From: Nocardioides sp.
Lineage (GTDB): Bacteria > Actinomycetota > Actinomycetes > Propionibacteriales > Nocardioidaceae
Assembly (NCBI RefSeq): GCF_029937575.1
Contig: NZ_JAPYPS010000039.1
Coordinates: 1-34,335 of the forward strand
DNA: 34,335 nucleotides
Reading direction: 5' to 3'
The position numbers were made by a program, and so were the translations under genes. Shown here in pieces: positions 15,788 through 24,000 of this stretch; within the stretch, counting starts at the first letter, position 1, and each line of letters starts with the position of its first letter. Below the pieces are notes generated by a model that ran no database searches, had not been told where the DNA came from, and saw nothing but the letters and a program-made list of their open reading frames with translations.

Positions 15788-18700
15788 CTACGATCCCGTG
15801 GGTCCACCGTCGGTCGCGACGCAGGCCAGGGCGTCGACGCCCTCGCTCACCGCGAGCCGTAGCCGGGCGACGGCCTCCTCGAGCGCCGGCAGGTCGCCGG
15901 CCGACGAGACGGTCTCGACCTGAGCCGCGGCGTTGCCGAGCCGAGTCAGACCGAGGTTGAGCGCGCTCCCCTTGAGCTGGTGGGACGCGGCCGTGACCTC
16001 CGCCAGGTCGGCGCTGACGACGGCCGCTCCCAGCGCCGTCATCGTGCCCTCGATCCGGCCCAGGAATGAGTCGCGGGTGCGCTGGAAGAAGTCCACCCCG
16101 TCGCGGACCAGCTCGCTGAGCATCTCGACCCGCTCGTGGTCGAGGACCGGGGCCTCGTCGAAGGTGGGTGTGCGCGCGGCCGCACGGCTCGTCGACGGTG
16201 TCGCCGGCTGCCTGGTCGACCGGCCTGCCGGGCTCGGCCGGGTGCCAGGCACGGGGGAGGCCCTGCCACGAGGTGACCAGGACGCGAGCGTACGGCCCAG
16301 GGCGGCGGGGTCGACCGGCTTGGTGAGGAAGTCGTCCATCCCGGCCGCCAGGCACCGGTCGCGCTCGCCGGCCAGCACCGAGGCCGTCATCGCGATGATC
16401 GGCACCCGGGCGCCGCCCTCGTGTGCGCGGACGTGCTCGGTGGCCGCGAACCCGTCCATGCGCGGCATCCGGCAGTCCATCAGCACGACGTCGTAGGTGT
16501 GGCCCGGCGCCAGGGCGTCGACGGCCTCGAGGCCGTTGGACACCACGTCGCTGGTGCAGCCGAGTGCCTCGAGGAGGCCCTGGGCCACCAGCTGGTTGAC
16601 GGGGTTGTCCTCCACGACGAGCACGCGCAGGTCCAGCGTGGGCGGTCGCTGTCCGGCTGACTCTGCGGAGGGCCGGGCGAGGATGAGCTCACCGGTCGAC
16701 ACCGTCGCAGCGAGCACCGCGTCGTACAGCTCCGCGGCCCGGACGGGCTTGGTGACGGTGCAGCGGAAGCCGGCGGCGGTGGCGAGGTCCTGGGAGGTGG
16801 AGGGGTCGTCGGACAGGAGGATCAGCGCCACGTCGGAGAGGACGTCGTGCGAGGCGACCTCCCGCGCCAGGGCGAGGCCGTCCGTCCCGGGCATGTGCAG
16901 GTCGACCAGGGCCAGGGTGAGCGGTGAGTCGGTCCGCGCCGCGGCCAGGAGTGCGGCCAGGCCGTCCTCGGCGGAGGCGGCCGGCACCGGCTCCAGGCCC
17001 CACGACTGCAGCTGACGGACGGTCGCGGAGCGGGCGCTGGAGTTGTCGTCGACGACCAGCACCCGGCGTGGGGCGAGGTGCCGTGCGGGTGTGGCGACGT
17101 CTGTGGCGACGTCCAGGGGCACGACGAACCAGAAGCGACTCCCTCCGCCCGGACGTGCCTCGGCGTTGATCGAGCCACCCATGTCCTCCACGAGGCGCCG
17201 CGAGATGGTCAGGCCCAGCCCGGTGCCACCGTGGCTGCGGGTGGTGGAGCGGTCGGCCTGGGTGAAGGCCTCGAACAGCGCGGCGACATCGCCCTCGACG
17301 CCGACCCCGGTGTCGAGCACCTCGCCGCGCAGCTGCACGCGCCCGTCGTCGGCCGGCTCCTCGAGCCGGAGCTGCACGACGACCTCGCCCTGCTCGGTGA
17401 ACTTCACCGCGTTGGAGGCCAGGTTGGTGAGCACCTGTCCGAGCCGGAGGCGGTCGCCGAGGACCACGGGGGGCACGCCTGGGTCGCAGTCGACCACGAG
17501 CTCGAGCCGCTTCTCGTGCGCCGGCGCGGAGATCACGGTCGTGGTCTGCTCGAGCAGGGCGGCGACCTCGAAGGGGGCGTGCTCCAGCTCGACGGTCCCG
17601 GACTCGATCTTGGTGAGGTCGAGGATGTCGGTGATCAGCGCGAGCAGGGTCTGCCCGGCACCGCGGAGCGCGTCGGTCAGGCGCAGCTGCTGCGGGTCGA
17701 GGTCGGTGCGCAGGAGCAGGTCGGTCAGGCCGATGACGCCGTTCATCGGTGTCCGGATCTCGTGGCTCATCGTGGCCAGGAAGGCCGTCTTCTGCGCCGA
17801 GGCCTCCATCGCCTCGTCGCGGGCCTCGGACAGCTCGGTCGCGATGTTCTCCCGCTCCGCGACTCGGCCCAGCTGCCCGGCGACCTGGAGCAACAGCTCT
17901 CGGGTGGCCTCGTCGAGCTCGGTGGTCGCGGCCTCCATCTGGACGACGCAGATGACACGGCCCTCGATGCGGATGGGCAGGCAGACGATGGCGTGGCCGG
18001 GAGAGCCGGACGCCGCGGTCGTCAGCTCCCCCGACGCCCAGCAGGCCTCGGCGAGGGCGAGATCGGGCGGGGCCACCGGGGGCGTCGTGGGGGGAGCCGG
18101 ACCGTCGACGAGCCGGAGGTCGCCGTCGCGGCGCGAGCGCACCCACAGTGCTGTCGAGTGCCAGTCGCTGCTCTCGTCCAGTGCACGTCCGGCCCGGGTC
18201 AACGCCTCGAGCAGGGTGGTGGACTGGTTGGAGGCCTCGGCCATCTCGTGCAGGAGCCTCAGGCGCGTCGTCGCCGCGTCAGCGGCCTCGGAGACGGCCC
18301 GCAGCGCGGTGATGTCCTGACAGGTGCCGTGCATGGCCACGAGCCCACCGGTGCCGTCGCGGTCGATGACACCTCGTGAGCGGAGCCACCGGGTGGTGCC
18401 CTGGGGGGTCAGGATCCGGCTCTCGTACTCGTACTCACCGTCGCCCTCGATGGCCCGCTCGATCGTCGCGGCGATCTGCTCTCGCTCGTCGGGGTGCATC
18501 CGGGCCAGGAAGCCGGCGTACGTGGAGTCGAAGTCGTCGGGGGTCAGGCCGTAGATCGAGAACAGCTCCGGCGACCAGGAGACGGTGTCGGTGGCGACCT
18601 CCCACGTCCAGCTGCCCAGCCGGGCGATGCGCTGGGCGGACTCCAGCTCCTTCTCGCGCATGCTGAGACGGTCGAGCAGCTCGCGGCGCTCGGTGTACTC

Positions 18701-19042
18701 CGTCAGTCGATGCAGGTAGCCCAGGAACCGGCCGTCGTCGTCGTGGGCCCGGGACCAGCTGACGAGGATCCACACGCGCGAGCCGTCCGGGCGGTGCAAC
18801 AGCACCTCGTCGTTCTCCCGGCCCGGGTGGTCGTTGCGCATCTCGAGGAGATGGGCGTCGAGGTCGAGCTTTCCCTGCGGATCGGACAGCTCGCGCAGGG
18901 CGGCGAGGGTGAGCTCGTCGCGCGCGTGTCCGGACAGCTCCTCGGCCCGCTCGTTGGCGTAGACCGTCGTGCCGTCGGGGGTGACGAGCCAGAGCCCGTC
19001 GCGGCTCGCCGCGACGAGGTGTCGTGCCAGGGCGTCGTCCAC
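15788..19042 (-). CDS. Hybrid sensor histidine kinase with two receivers and HPt domain
   Basis: A 1084-residue soluble signalling protein with a complete phosphorelay. Order: PAS (about 7-115), PAS with PAC (140-255), GAF (265-395), HisKA with phospho-His427 in [10 protein letters not shown], HATPase_c (about 530-650; N-box [24 protein letters not shown]), receiver 1 with Asp714 (LVDLHMP), receiver 2 with Asp856 (VLMDCRMP), a linker rich in Pro, Ser and Arg, and an HPt domain with His1021 (HQLKGSA). There are no membrane segments, so the signal is probably cytoplasmic and sensed by PAS/GAF. GTG start with a strong AGAGGAGGT site. No output response regulator is encoded nearby, so the final acceptor is elsewhere in the genome. 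Confidence 0.92.
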   Translation of the reverse strand: MDDALARHLVAASRDGLWLVTPDGTTVYANERAEELSGHARDELTLAALRELSDPQGKLDLDAHLLEMRNDHPGRENDEVLLHRPDGSRVWILVSWSRAHDDDGRFLGYLHRLTEYTERRELLDRLSMREKELESAQRIARLGSWTWEVATDTVSWSPELFSIYGLTPDDFDSTYAGFLARMHPDEREQIAATIERAIEGDGEYEYESRILTPQGTTRWLRSRGVIDRDGTGGLVAMHGTCQDITALRAVSEAADAATTRLRLLHEMAEASNQSTTLLEALTRAGRALDESSDWHSTALWVRSRRDGDLRLVDGPAPPTTPPVAPPDLALAEACWASGELTTAASGSPGHAIVCLPIRIEGRVICVVQMEAATTELDEATRELLLQVAGQLGRVAERENIATELSEARDEAMEASAQKTAFLATMSHEIRTPMNGVIGLTDLLLRTDLDPQQLRLTDALRGAGQTLLALITDILDLTKIESGTVELEHAPFEVAALLEQTTTVISAPAHEKRLELVVDCDPGVPPVVLGDRLRLGQVLTNLASNAVKFTEQGEVVVQLRLEEPADDGRVQLRGEVLDTGVGVEGDVAALFEAFTQADRSTTRSHGGTGLGLTISRRLVEDMGGSINAEARPGGGSRFWFVVPLDVATDVATPARHLAPRRVLVVDDNSSARSATVRQLQSWGLEPVPAASAEDGLAALLAAARTDSPLTLALVDLHMPGTDGLALAREVASHDVLSDVALILLSDDPSTSQDLATAAGFRCTVTKPVRAAELYDAVLAATVSTGELILARPSAESAGQRPPTLDLRVLVVEDNPVNQLVAQGLLEALGCTSDVVSNGLEAVDALAPGHTYDVVLMDCRMPRMDGFAATEHVRAHEGGARVPIIAMTASVLAGERDRCLAAGMDDFLTKPVDPAALGRTLASWSPRGRASPVPGTRPSPAGRSTRQPATPSTSRAAARTPTFDEAPVLDHERVEMLSELVRDGVDFFQRTRDSFLGRIEGTMTALGAAVVSADLAEVTAASHQLKGSALNLGLTRLGNAAAQVETVSSAGDLPALEEAVARLRLAVSEGVDALACVATDGGPTGS

Positions 19043-19125
19043 GGAGACCTCCTCTCGGGTCCCATCATGTCCGCTCGACGGTCCCTCTGGAGACGAATGC
19101 GGGGCCCGGTATCGATGACCGGGGG

Positions 19126-19170
19126 AAAAAGCACGACCGGCCCGACCGCTGGTGGCGGTGGGGCCGGTCG
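19126..19170 (-). terminator. Intrinsic terminator of the HU gene
   Basis: On the minus strand a perfect 10-bp stem (CGACCGGCCC/GGGCCGGTCG, 19134-19170) with an inner ACCGC/GCGGT stem is followed by GTGCTTTTT, a real T-tract (19130-19126). It lies 13 nt past the HU stop. This is the most classical terminator in the window. Confidence 0.85.
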
Positions 19171-19182
19171 AACAGGCGTGCT

Positions 19183-19461
19183 TCAGCTGCCGGAGACAGC
19201 CTTCTTCAGCGCCGAGCCGGCCTTGAAGGCAGGGGCGGTGCTGGCGGCGATCTGCATGGTCTCGCCGGTCTGGGGGTTGCGACCCTCGCGAGCCGAACGC
19301 TCACGGGTCTCGAAGGTGCCGAAGCCCGGCAGGGTGACCTTCTCGCCCTTGGCCAGGGTGGCGGTGATCGTGTCGAGCACAGCGCTCAGGGCCTGGTCGG
19401 CCTGGGCTCCGCTCAGGCCCGTCTCGGTCGCGATGGCCTCACGCAGCTCGGTGCGGTTCAT
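19183..19461 (-). CDS. hup: HU family DNA-binding protein
   Basis: A 92-residue nucleoid protein. It bends and constrains DNA as a dimer. The N-terminal helices (MNRTELREAIATETGLS), GFGTFETRERSAREGRNP motif and the arm tip R61-N-P63, whose proline intercalates between bases, are all present. It lacks the long Lys/Ala tail of mycobacterial HupB and Streptomyces HupS, so it is the short HupA-like form. The ATG at 19461 fits the family start. A strong intrinsic terminator lies downstream, so it is probably monocistronic. Confidence 0.95.
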   Translation of the reverse strand: MNRTELREAIATETGLSGAQADQALSAVLDTITATLAKGEKVTLPGFGTFETRERSAREGRNPQTGETMQIAASTAPAFKAGSALKKAVSGS

Positions 19462-19513
19462 GGATGGCCTGTCCTCTCTGTCGGTGATTGGGGTAGCGGC
19501 GGGAAACGTACCC

Positions 19514-19527
19514 CACGTGGCCACGTG
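19514..19527 (-). promoter_or_regulatory. CACGTG-GC-CACGTG palindrome upstream of the HU gene
   Basis: A 14-bp perfect palindrome made of two CACGTG boxes around GC, 53-66 nt before the HU start codon. Its position suits an operator in the hup promoter. No clear -10/-35 pair is visible. Confidence 0.35.
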
Positions 19528-19536
19528 TTCGGTCAG

Positions 19537-19555
19537 AGGGCCGGTCGGCGGCCCT
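19537..19555 (-). terminator. Hairpin after the propeller-like gene
   Basis: AGGGCCG and CGGCCCT form a 7-bp stem with a 5-nt loop immediately after the stop codon at 19557 on the minus strand. No T-tract. Confidence 0.45.
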
Positions 19556-19556
19556 G

Positions 19557-20930
19557 TCAGCGGGGGCGCTGGACGACGATCTCGCCGTGCGTGCCGTACC
19601 CCAGCAACGGGCCGCCGTACGGCGTGCCCTCGAAGCCGATGAGCACCCAATCGCTGCCCTGTTCGACGTCGGCCGCTCCACCGTCCGGTGCGGTGCCCAG
19701 CAGCGTCGGCCACGGGATGTTGGACGGGTAGTCGGCGTCGATCACGCCGTGCTGGACGAGGTCGAGGTCGAAGACCGGGTACGACGTCCGCTCGGCCGGA
19801 CGGCTGTCGGGTCCGTCGGAGGCGAGCACCCACCAGTCGCCGCGGATCCGGGTCAGGGTCGTCCCCTCGCAGGCGAGTCGGTCCGGCGCCGCGCTGCGCA
19901 GGCTGAGCGCGGTCAGGTCAGGGCCGCTCGCCACCGCGGGGTGGAAGCGGAACCACCGCTCGGCACTGACGAATCCCACCAGCCACCCGCCCTCGCCGGC
20001 GGGAGAGTCCGCGCCGGCGGGGCGCACGAGGTGGGGGTCCCAGCGACCCACGGACGTGAAGCCGTCGGTCGGGAGGTCGAGCGCGACGGTGTCGAGCACG
20101 TGCTGGCCGCGGGAGAGGTCGTCGGACGAGGTGGCCAGCGTGGTCGTGACGTGGGCGTGTCGCTTGGGGTCGAAGGTCCCCCAGGTGCTGGTGGCGACCA
20201 GCCACAGGTCGCCGTCGCGCACGAGGTGGGTGGCATGGTCGCCGTACACGCCGGGTCGTGCGTCCTCGGGAGGGCGCCGGAAGAACAGGTCGCCGCGGTG
20301 GGCGAGCGCCGGCTCGGTGTCGCCGCCGCCGGGCTGCAACAGCCAGACCGACGTGTGGGCGGTGCGGAACCCGCCCGGCCCGGCGCTGGTGGCCGTGACG
20401 AGCACCCCGTCGTCGACCCGGTACGGCGACCCGTCGGCGTACGTCGCCAGGCGGACGTCGCGAAGGCCGAGCTGGCCGAAGCCGCCGGCGCGATCACCCA
20501 CGCCCTCGAACGTGGCCAGCCAGGCCTCGTCGTGCACGTCGGGCATGTTGCGCTCCTGGGTCAGGTCGACGATCGCGCGGGCGACCCAGGCGCCGTCCTC
20601 GCGGACCCAGCCGGTCACGAACGGCCCGGTGAGGCTGACCGCGACCGCGTCGGGGGAGCGACCGGTCGCGTGCCGACGGCTCGTGTGGTTGCGCCACTGG
20701 CCGCCACGGGTGATCCGCAGGGTGACCGTGCGGCCGTTCCAGCGCGCGGCGAACGCGTCGTCACCGAAGCGCAGCTCGGCGATCCCCGAGTCGCCGGGCT
20801 CGGACAGGTCGGCCTCGGCGGCGAGGTACGGCGCAGGCACCGAGGCGCCCGGCTGGACCAGGGCGACCGGGCGCAGGCGGGTGGCCGTCTCGAAGCCGGG
20901 CAGCAGGTCGAAGGGCGGCGCTGATGTCAC
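19557..20930 (-). CDS. Predicted beta-propeller protein, glycosidase-like
   Basis: A 457-residue soluble protein of unknown function. It is strand-rich with repeated acidic and aromatic turns (for example WDPHLVRP, GVYGDHATHLVRDGDLWLVATSTWG, RFHPAV, ESEGTTL-like CEGTTLTRIRGDWWVLAS, DYPSNIPWP). The succession of such turns resembles five-bladed propellers of the GH43/GH32/GH130 type, where each blade gives an acidic residue to a central pocket. I cannot assign catalytic residues with confidence. No signal peptide, so it is probably cytoplasmic. GTG start. It lies 24 nt downstream of a small membrane protein gene on the same strand, in a leftward cluster headed by an acyl-CoA ligase gene. Confidence 0.5.
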   Translation of the reverse strand: MTSAPPFDLLPGFETATRLRPVALVQPGASVPAPYLAAEADLSEPGDSGIAELRFGDDAFAARWNGRTVTLRITRGGQWRNHTSRRHATGRSPDAVAVSLTGPFVTGWVREDGAWVARAIVDLTQERNMPDVHDEAWLATFEGVGDRAGGFGQLGLRDVRLATYADGSPYRVDDGVLVTATSAGPGGFRTAHTSVWLLQPGGGDTEPALAHRGDLFFRRPPEDARPGVYGDHATHLVRDGDLWLVATSTWGTFDPKRHAHVTTTLATSSDDLSRGQHVLDTVALDLPTDGFTSVGRWDPHLVRPAGADSPAGEGGWLVGFVSAERWFRFHPAVASGPDLTALSLRSAAPDRLACEGTTLTRIRGDWWVLASDGPDSRPAERTSYPVFDLDLVQHGVIDADYPSNIPWPTLLGTAPDGGAADVEQGSDWVLIGFEGTPYGGPLLGYGTHGEIVVQRPR

Positions 20931-20954
20931 GTGGCCGACCTTACTTCTGTCGGT

Positions 20955-21167
20955 CTACTCCGATGGCTCGGGCAGGTCGCAGGTGATCTTCGGGTTGACG
21001 CCCAGGTAGTTCAGTGGCCCGGCCACGATGGTGAGGACCGTGTCTCCGGCCGTCTTGCAGCTGAGCTCGCGGTCGTCGCCGTAGTAGCCGCGCTGCCCGG
21101 CTGCGACGGCCCCGATGACGAGCCAGGCGATGACGAGCAGGGTGATGAGTCCGCCTCCACGTTGCAT
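20955..21167 (-). CDS. Small single-pass membrane protein, function unknown
   Basis: A 70-residue protein with one transmembrane helix at about residues 6-24 (LITLLVIAWLVIGAVAAG) and then a polar domain with two cysteines (SCKTAG and ITCDLPEPSE) that could form a disulfide outside the cell. The ATG at 21167 has GAGGTG 6 nt upstream; an in-frame GTG at 21176 is less well placed. I do not recognise a family. It lies between an acyl-CoA ligase gene and a propeller-like gene with short gaps. Confidence 0.6.
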   Translation of the reverse strand: MQRGGGLITLLVIAWLVIGAVAAGQRGYYGDDRELSCKTAGDTVLTIVAGPLNYLGVNPKITCDLPEPSE

Positions 21168-21231
21168 GCACGCCACCTCATCGGGTCGGCACGGGACGGC
21201 GCCTCACCCGTGCAGGTGGGTACGCCAGCTC

Positions 21232-22758
21232 TCAGTCCTGGGTGCCGGCGTCCAGGTCGTCGCGCAGCACCCGCTTCAAGATCTTGCCGGACTGGTTGCG
21301 GGGCAGCTCCGGGACCAGGTGCACGTGCTTGGGCACCTTGAATCCGGCCAGGCTGGTCCTCGCGTGGGCGATGAGGTCGGCCTCGGTCACGTCCGAGCTG
21401 GTGACCACGAAGGCGGTGATCGCCTCGATCCAGCGCTCGTCGGGGGTGCCGATGACGGCGACCTCCGACACCGCCGGGTGGGTGTAGAGCGCGTCCTCGA
21501 CCTCGCGCGACGCCACCAGGACCCCACCGGTGTTGATCACGTCCTTGATCCGGTCCACGACGGTGATGTAGCCCTCGGCATCCATCCGCACCAGGTCTCC
21601 GGAGTGGAACCAGCCGTCGCGGAAGGCCGCCTGGGTCTCCTCGGGCTTGTCCCAGTAGCCGGTGCACAGCTGCGGCGAGCGGTAGACGACCTCGCCGAGC
21701 TCGCCAGGGGGTACGTCGGCCCCGTCGCCGTCGACGACGCGGATCTCCACGAAGAGGACCGAGCGGCCACAGGACTCGGGGCGCTGCTCGTGCTCGGCGG
21801 GTCCGAGCACGGTCGCGAGCGGGCCGATCTCGGACTGGCCGAAGCAGTTGTAGAACGCCAGCTCCGGCAGTCGCTCCTGGAGGCGGCGCAGCACCGGGAG
21901 CGGCATGATCGAGGCGCCGTAGAACGCCTTGCGCAGCGAGGACAGGTCGCGCGTGGCCAGCTCGGCATGCTGCGAGAGCGGCACCCAGACCGTGGGGGCG
22001 AGGAAGAGCGCGCCGATCCGCTCCTCCTCGACGAGGCGGAGGATCGCGGGGATGTCGGGCGCCTCGATGAGGGAGCTGGTGGCGCCGACGGCGAGGTAGG
22101 GCATCAGGAAGACGTGCATCCCTGCCGAGTGGTAGAGCGGCATCGCGTGCATCGGGTCGTCGTCCTCGCGGCACTCCAGGGCCACGATCGTCGACAGGTA
22201 CTCGTGCACCAGGGCGCGGTGGGTCATCATCGCCCCCTTCGGCTTCGACGTCGTGCCCGACGTGTAGAGCAGCTGGACCAGGTCCGTCTCGTCCACCTCG
22301 ACGTCGAGGTCGTCCGGCACGTCGCCGCTGGAGGCGAGCTCGAGCACCGAGCCCTCGGTATCGCGCAGGGCCAGGACGTGGTCGACGGTGACGCCGGACT
22401 CGTCCAGCTGGCCGCGCAGGGCGGGGTCGACCAGCACGACGCGGCTCCCGGACTGCTCGAGCAGGTAGGCGAGCTCGCCCTTGGTGAGGGCGTAGTTGAC
22501 CGGTACGTGGACCAAGCCGGCGCGGGCACAGGCCAGGAAGGCGATCAGGTAGGCGTCGGAGTTCCTGCCGTACGTCGCGACGCGGTCCCCCTTGTCCAGG
22601 CCGAGGCGCAGCAGTGCGCCCGCGGCCCGGCTGGCGGCGCGGTCCAACTCGGCGTACGTCCAGCTGCGCTCGGCGAAGCGGAGCGCGACGCGGTCGGGGT
22701 GACGGGTCGCCGTACGGGTGATGACGTCGGCGACGGTGCTGGATCTCGTGCTGGCCAT
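21232..22758 (-). CDS. Acyl-CoA synthetase (fatty acid-CoA ligase)
   Basis: A 508-residue adenylate-forming enzyme that activates a carboxylic acid to its CoA thioester through an acyl-AMP. The P-loop is Y165-T-S-G-T-T-S-K-P-K-G175. The GWFHSGDL, DRIKDVINTGG and C-terminal NQSGKILKR motifs are intact, with the catalytic lysine at about K492. The pattern is closest to FadD/long-chain and medium-chain acyl-CoA ligases; substrate chain length cannot be judged. AAGGAGG lies 6 nt before the ATG, a strong start. No membrane segment. Confidence 0.88.
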   Translation of the reverse strand: MASTRSSTVADVITRTATRHPDRVALRFAERSWTYAELDRAASRAAGALLRLGLDKGDRVATYGRNSDAYLIAFLACARAGLVHVPVNYALTKGELAYLLEQSGSRVVLVDPALRGQLDESGVTVDHVLALRDTEGSVLELASSGDVPDDLDVEVDETDLVQLLYTSGTTSKPKGAMMTHRALVHEYLSTIVALECREDDDPMHAMPLYHSAGMHVFLMPYLAVGATSSLIEAPDIPAILRLVEEERIGALFLAPTVWVPLSQHAELATRDLSSLRKAFYGASIMPLPVLRRLQERLPELAFYNCFGQSEIGPLATVLGPAEHEQRPESCGRSVLFVEIRVVDGDGADVPPGELGEVVYRSPQLCTGYWDKPEETQAAFRDGWFHSGDLVRMDAEGYITVVDRIKDVINTGGVLVASREVEDALYTHPAVSEVAVIGTPDERWIEAITAFVVTSSDVTEADLIAHARTSLAGFKVPKHVHLVPELPRNQSGKILKRVLRDDLDAGTQD

Positions 22759-22831
22759 GGGAGCCTCCTTGCCCGGGGAGACCGATCATGGCAAAGAGCG
22801 CGGAGGCAGATGCTCGAGGGCTGGACGCAGA

Positions 22832-22880
22832 ACGCCCCCGCCGGGACCGGCGGGGGCGTCCACGCAGGTCCAGGACCTGC
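22832..22880 (-). terminator. Two tandem hairpins after tRNA-Phe
   Basis: On the minus strand, downstream of tRNA-Phe, come GCAGGTCC/GGACCTGC (22864-22880, one-base centre) and then an 11-13-bp stem ACGCCCCCGCC/GGCGGGGGCGT (22832-22859). They lie 9 and 30 nt past the tRNA end and 73 nt upstream of the acyl-CoA ligase start. A terminator for the tRNA transcript is likely. Confidence 0.65.
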
Positions 22881-22888
22881 TGTGCTTG

Positions 22889-22962
22889 TGGGCAGGGGCG
22901 GGGTCGAACCGCCGACCTATCACTTTTCAGGCGATCGCTCGTACCAACTGAGCTACCTGCCC
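22889..22962 (-). tRNA. tRNA-Phe (GAA)
   Basis: A full cloverleaf can be drawn. Acceptor GGGCAGG pairs with CCTGCCC; the D-arm is TAGCTCAGTTGGTACGAGC; the anticodon stem ATCGC/GTGAT (one G-U pair) holds the loop CTGAAAA with anticodon GAA; the T-arm contains GGTTCGA. CCA is not encoded. Confidence 0.95.
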
Positions 22963-23084
22963 AAGCGAGGAGCACGATACATGGCTGGCTCGGCGGTCGC
23001 CGAATCGGTTGCGGTCCGCCCGGGCCGAGGTCTCGACGGCGAGGAGGTGCGCGAGTCATTTCGTCGCCGACCTGCCGACCTCGG

Positions 23085-23090
23085 TAGGAT
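23085..23090 (+). promoter_or_regulatory. Possible -10 box of tRNA-Glu
   Basis: TAGGAT ends 16 nt before the mature 5' end of tRNA-Glu. No good -35 is seen. Confidence 0.3.
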
Positions 23091-23106
23091 GCTCGACGTT
23101 CCGCAG

Positions 23107-23182
23107 GCCCCCATCGTCTAGCGGCCTAGGACGTCGCCCTTTCACGGCGGTAGCACGGGTTCGAATCCCGTTGGGGGTGCCA
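23107..23182 (+). tRNA. tRNA-Glu (TTC)
   Basis: Acceptor GCCCCCA pairs with TGGGGGT (first pair G-U). The anticodon loop CTTTCAC gives anticodon TTC, flanked by CGCC/GGCG pairs. The T-arm contains GGTTCGAATCC. Discriminator G is followed by an encoded CCA, unlike the two neighbouring tRNAs. Confidence 0.95.
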
Positions 23183-23285
23183 ACACCGCTTCGTGGCGGA
23201 TCGCGAAACCCCAGCCCGTAACGCGCGGCCGGCGACGACGTTGAACCCTGCAGGTGCCACTCGGTGCCGTGGGAGGAGAACGATC

Positions 23286-23372
23286 GTGCTCGTGCTGCTG
23301 ATCACCCTGGCCCTGGCCGCCTTCGGCTGCGTGTGGATGGGGGCGCAGGACGCCCGCGACGCCGACGAGTGA
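23286..23372 (+). CDS. Possible 28-residue membrane microprotein
   Basis: A GTG-initiated ORF with GGAGGAG 7 nt upstream. It encodes one hydrophobic helix (LVLLITLALAAFGCVWMG) and then a charged tail AQDARDADE. Codon third positions are mostly G or C. It lies between tRNA-Glu and tRNA-Asp. The stop codon sits inside a perfect hairpin (23361-23385). I do not recognise a family. The good ribosome site and coherent membrane-helix-plus-tail design favour a real gene, but the ORF is too short to be sure. Confidence 0.45.
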   Translation: MLVLLITLALAAFGCVWMGAQDARDADE

Positions 23373-23385
23373 GGCACTCGTCGGC
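23361..23385 (+). terminator. Hairpin overlapping the microprotein stop
   Basis: GCCGACGAGT (23361-23370) and ACTCGTCGGC (23376-23385) form a perfect 10-bp stem with a 5-nt loop. The left arm encodes the last three residues of the microprotein and the stop TGA runs into the loop. No T-tract follows. Confidence 0.6.
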
Positions 23386-23401
23386 GGGTGGCTGAGCCCG
23401 A

Positions 23402-23432
23402 TTGGGACTCCGCGCAGGGCGTGGGTTAGAGT
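23402..23432 (+). promoter_or_regulatory. Possible promoter of tRNA-Asp
   Basis: TTGGGA (23402-23407) and TAGAGT (23427-23432) with a 19-nt spacer resemble -35 and -10 boxes. Predicted transcription would begin about 37 nt before the tRNA. Spacer length is longer than ideal. Confidence 0.35.
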
Positions 23433-23475
23433 TCCACCGCTCCTGCAAAGGAGTGAGAAGCACGGCTGTACACCA

Positions 23476-23549
23476 GGCCCCGTAGCGCAGTTGGTTAGCG
23501 CGCCGCCCTGTCACGGCGGAGGCCGCGGGTTCGAGTCCCGTCGGGGTCG
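23476..23549 (+). tRNA. tRNA-Asp (GTC)
   Basis: Acceptor GGCCCCG pairs with CGGGGTC (one G-U pair). The anticodon stem CCGCC/GGCGG holds the loop CTGTCAC with anticodon GTC. The T-arm contains GGTTCGAGTCC. Discriminator G; CCA not encoded. Confidence 0.95.
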
Positions 23550-23554
23550 CAGAC

Positions 23555-23585
23555 GAACGCTCCGGATCTTTGATCCGGAGCGTTC
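23555..23585 (+). terminator. Terminator after tRNA-Asp
   Basis: GAACGCTCCGGATC and GATCCGGAGCGTTC form a perfect 14-bp stem with a TTT loop, starting 5 nt after the tRNA. It is followed by TGCATTT, a weak T-rich run. Confidence 0.8.
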
Positions 23586-23615
23586 TGCATTTCGCTCGAC
23601 CGGCACACTGACCCC

Positions 23616-23972
23616 ATGCCGATCGAGCTGGACCCCGATGCGTTCGACGCTCTTGTCGACCGGGCCCTGGACGCGATCCCCGACGAGATCGCGTCACTGG
23701 TGCACAACGTGGTGGTGCTGGTCGAGGACGAGCCGCCCGAGACCGAGCCCGCGGACACGCTGGGCCTCTATGACGGGATCGCCCTCACCGAGCGCACCTG
23801 GATGCCTGGGGCGGATCTGCCCGACCGGATCTTCATCTTCCGCAACCCACTCCTCGACTTCTGCGACTCCGAGGAGCAGCTGGCCGACGAGGTGCGGATC
23901 ACCGTCGTGCACGAGGTCGCCCACCACTTCGGGATGGGCCACGATAGGCTCGAGGCCCTGGGGTACGGCTGA
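23616..23972 (+). CDS. Small zincin-like metallopeptidase family protein
   Basis: A 118-residue protein of the DUF1025/metallopeptidase family. The zinc site H99-E100-V-A-H103 continues to H109-D110 (HExxHxxGxxHD), a complete minimal zincin motif, with an acidic N-terminal half. It is cytoplasmic. Family members resemble metzincin-like peptidases in fold, but physiological substrates are not known to me. The ATG at 23616 fits the family length. It converges with the FluC operon (28-nt gap). Confidence 0.88.
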   Translation: MPIELDPDAFDALVDRALDAIPDEIASLVHNVVVLVEDEPPETEPADTLGLYDGIALTERTWMPGADLPDRIFIFRNPLLDFCDSEEQLADEVRITVVHEVAHHFGMGHDRLEALGYG

Positions 23973-24000
23973 GCCACGCGGCCACGTGCCCGCCCGGGGG

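Noticed and set aside
22889..23549. tRNA genes as integration sites for a mobile element
   Set aside because: No integrase, phage gene or direct repeat of a tRNA 3' end was found nearby.
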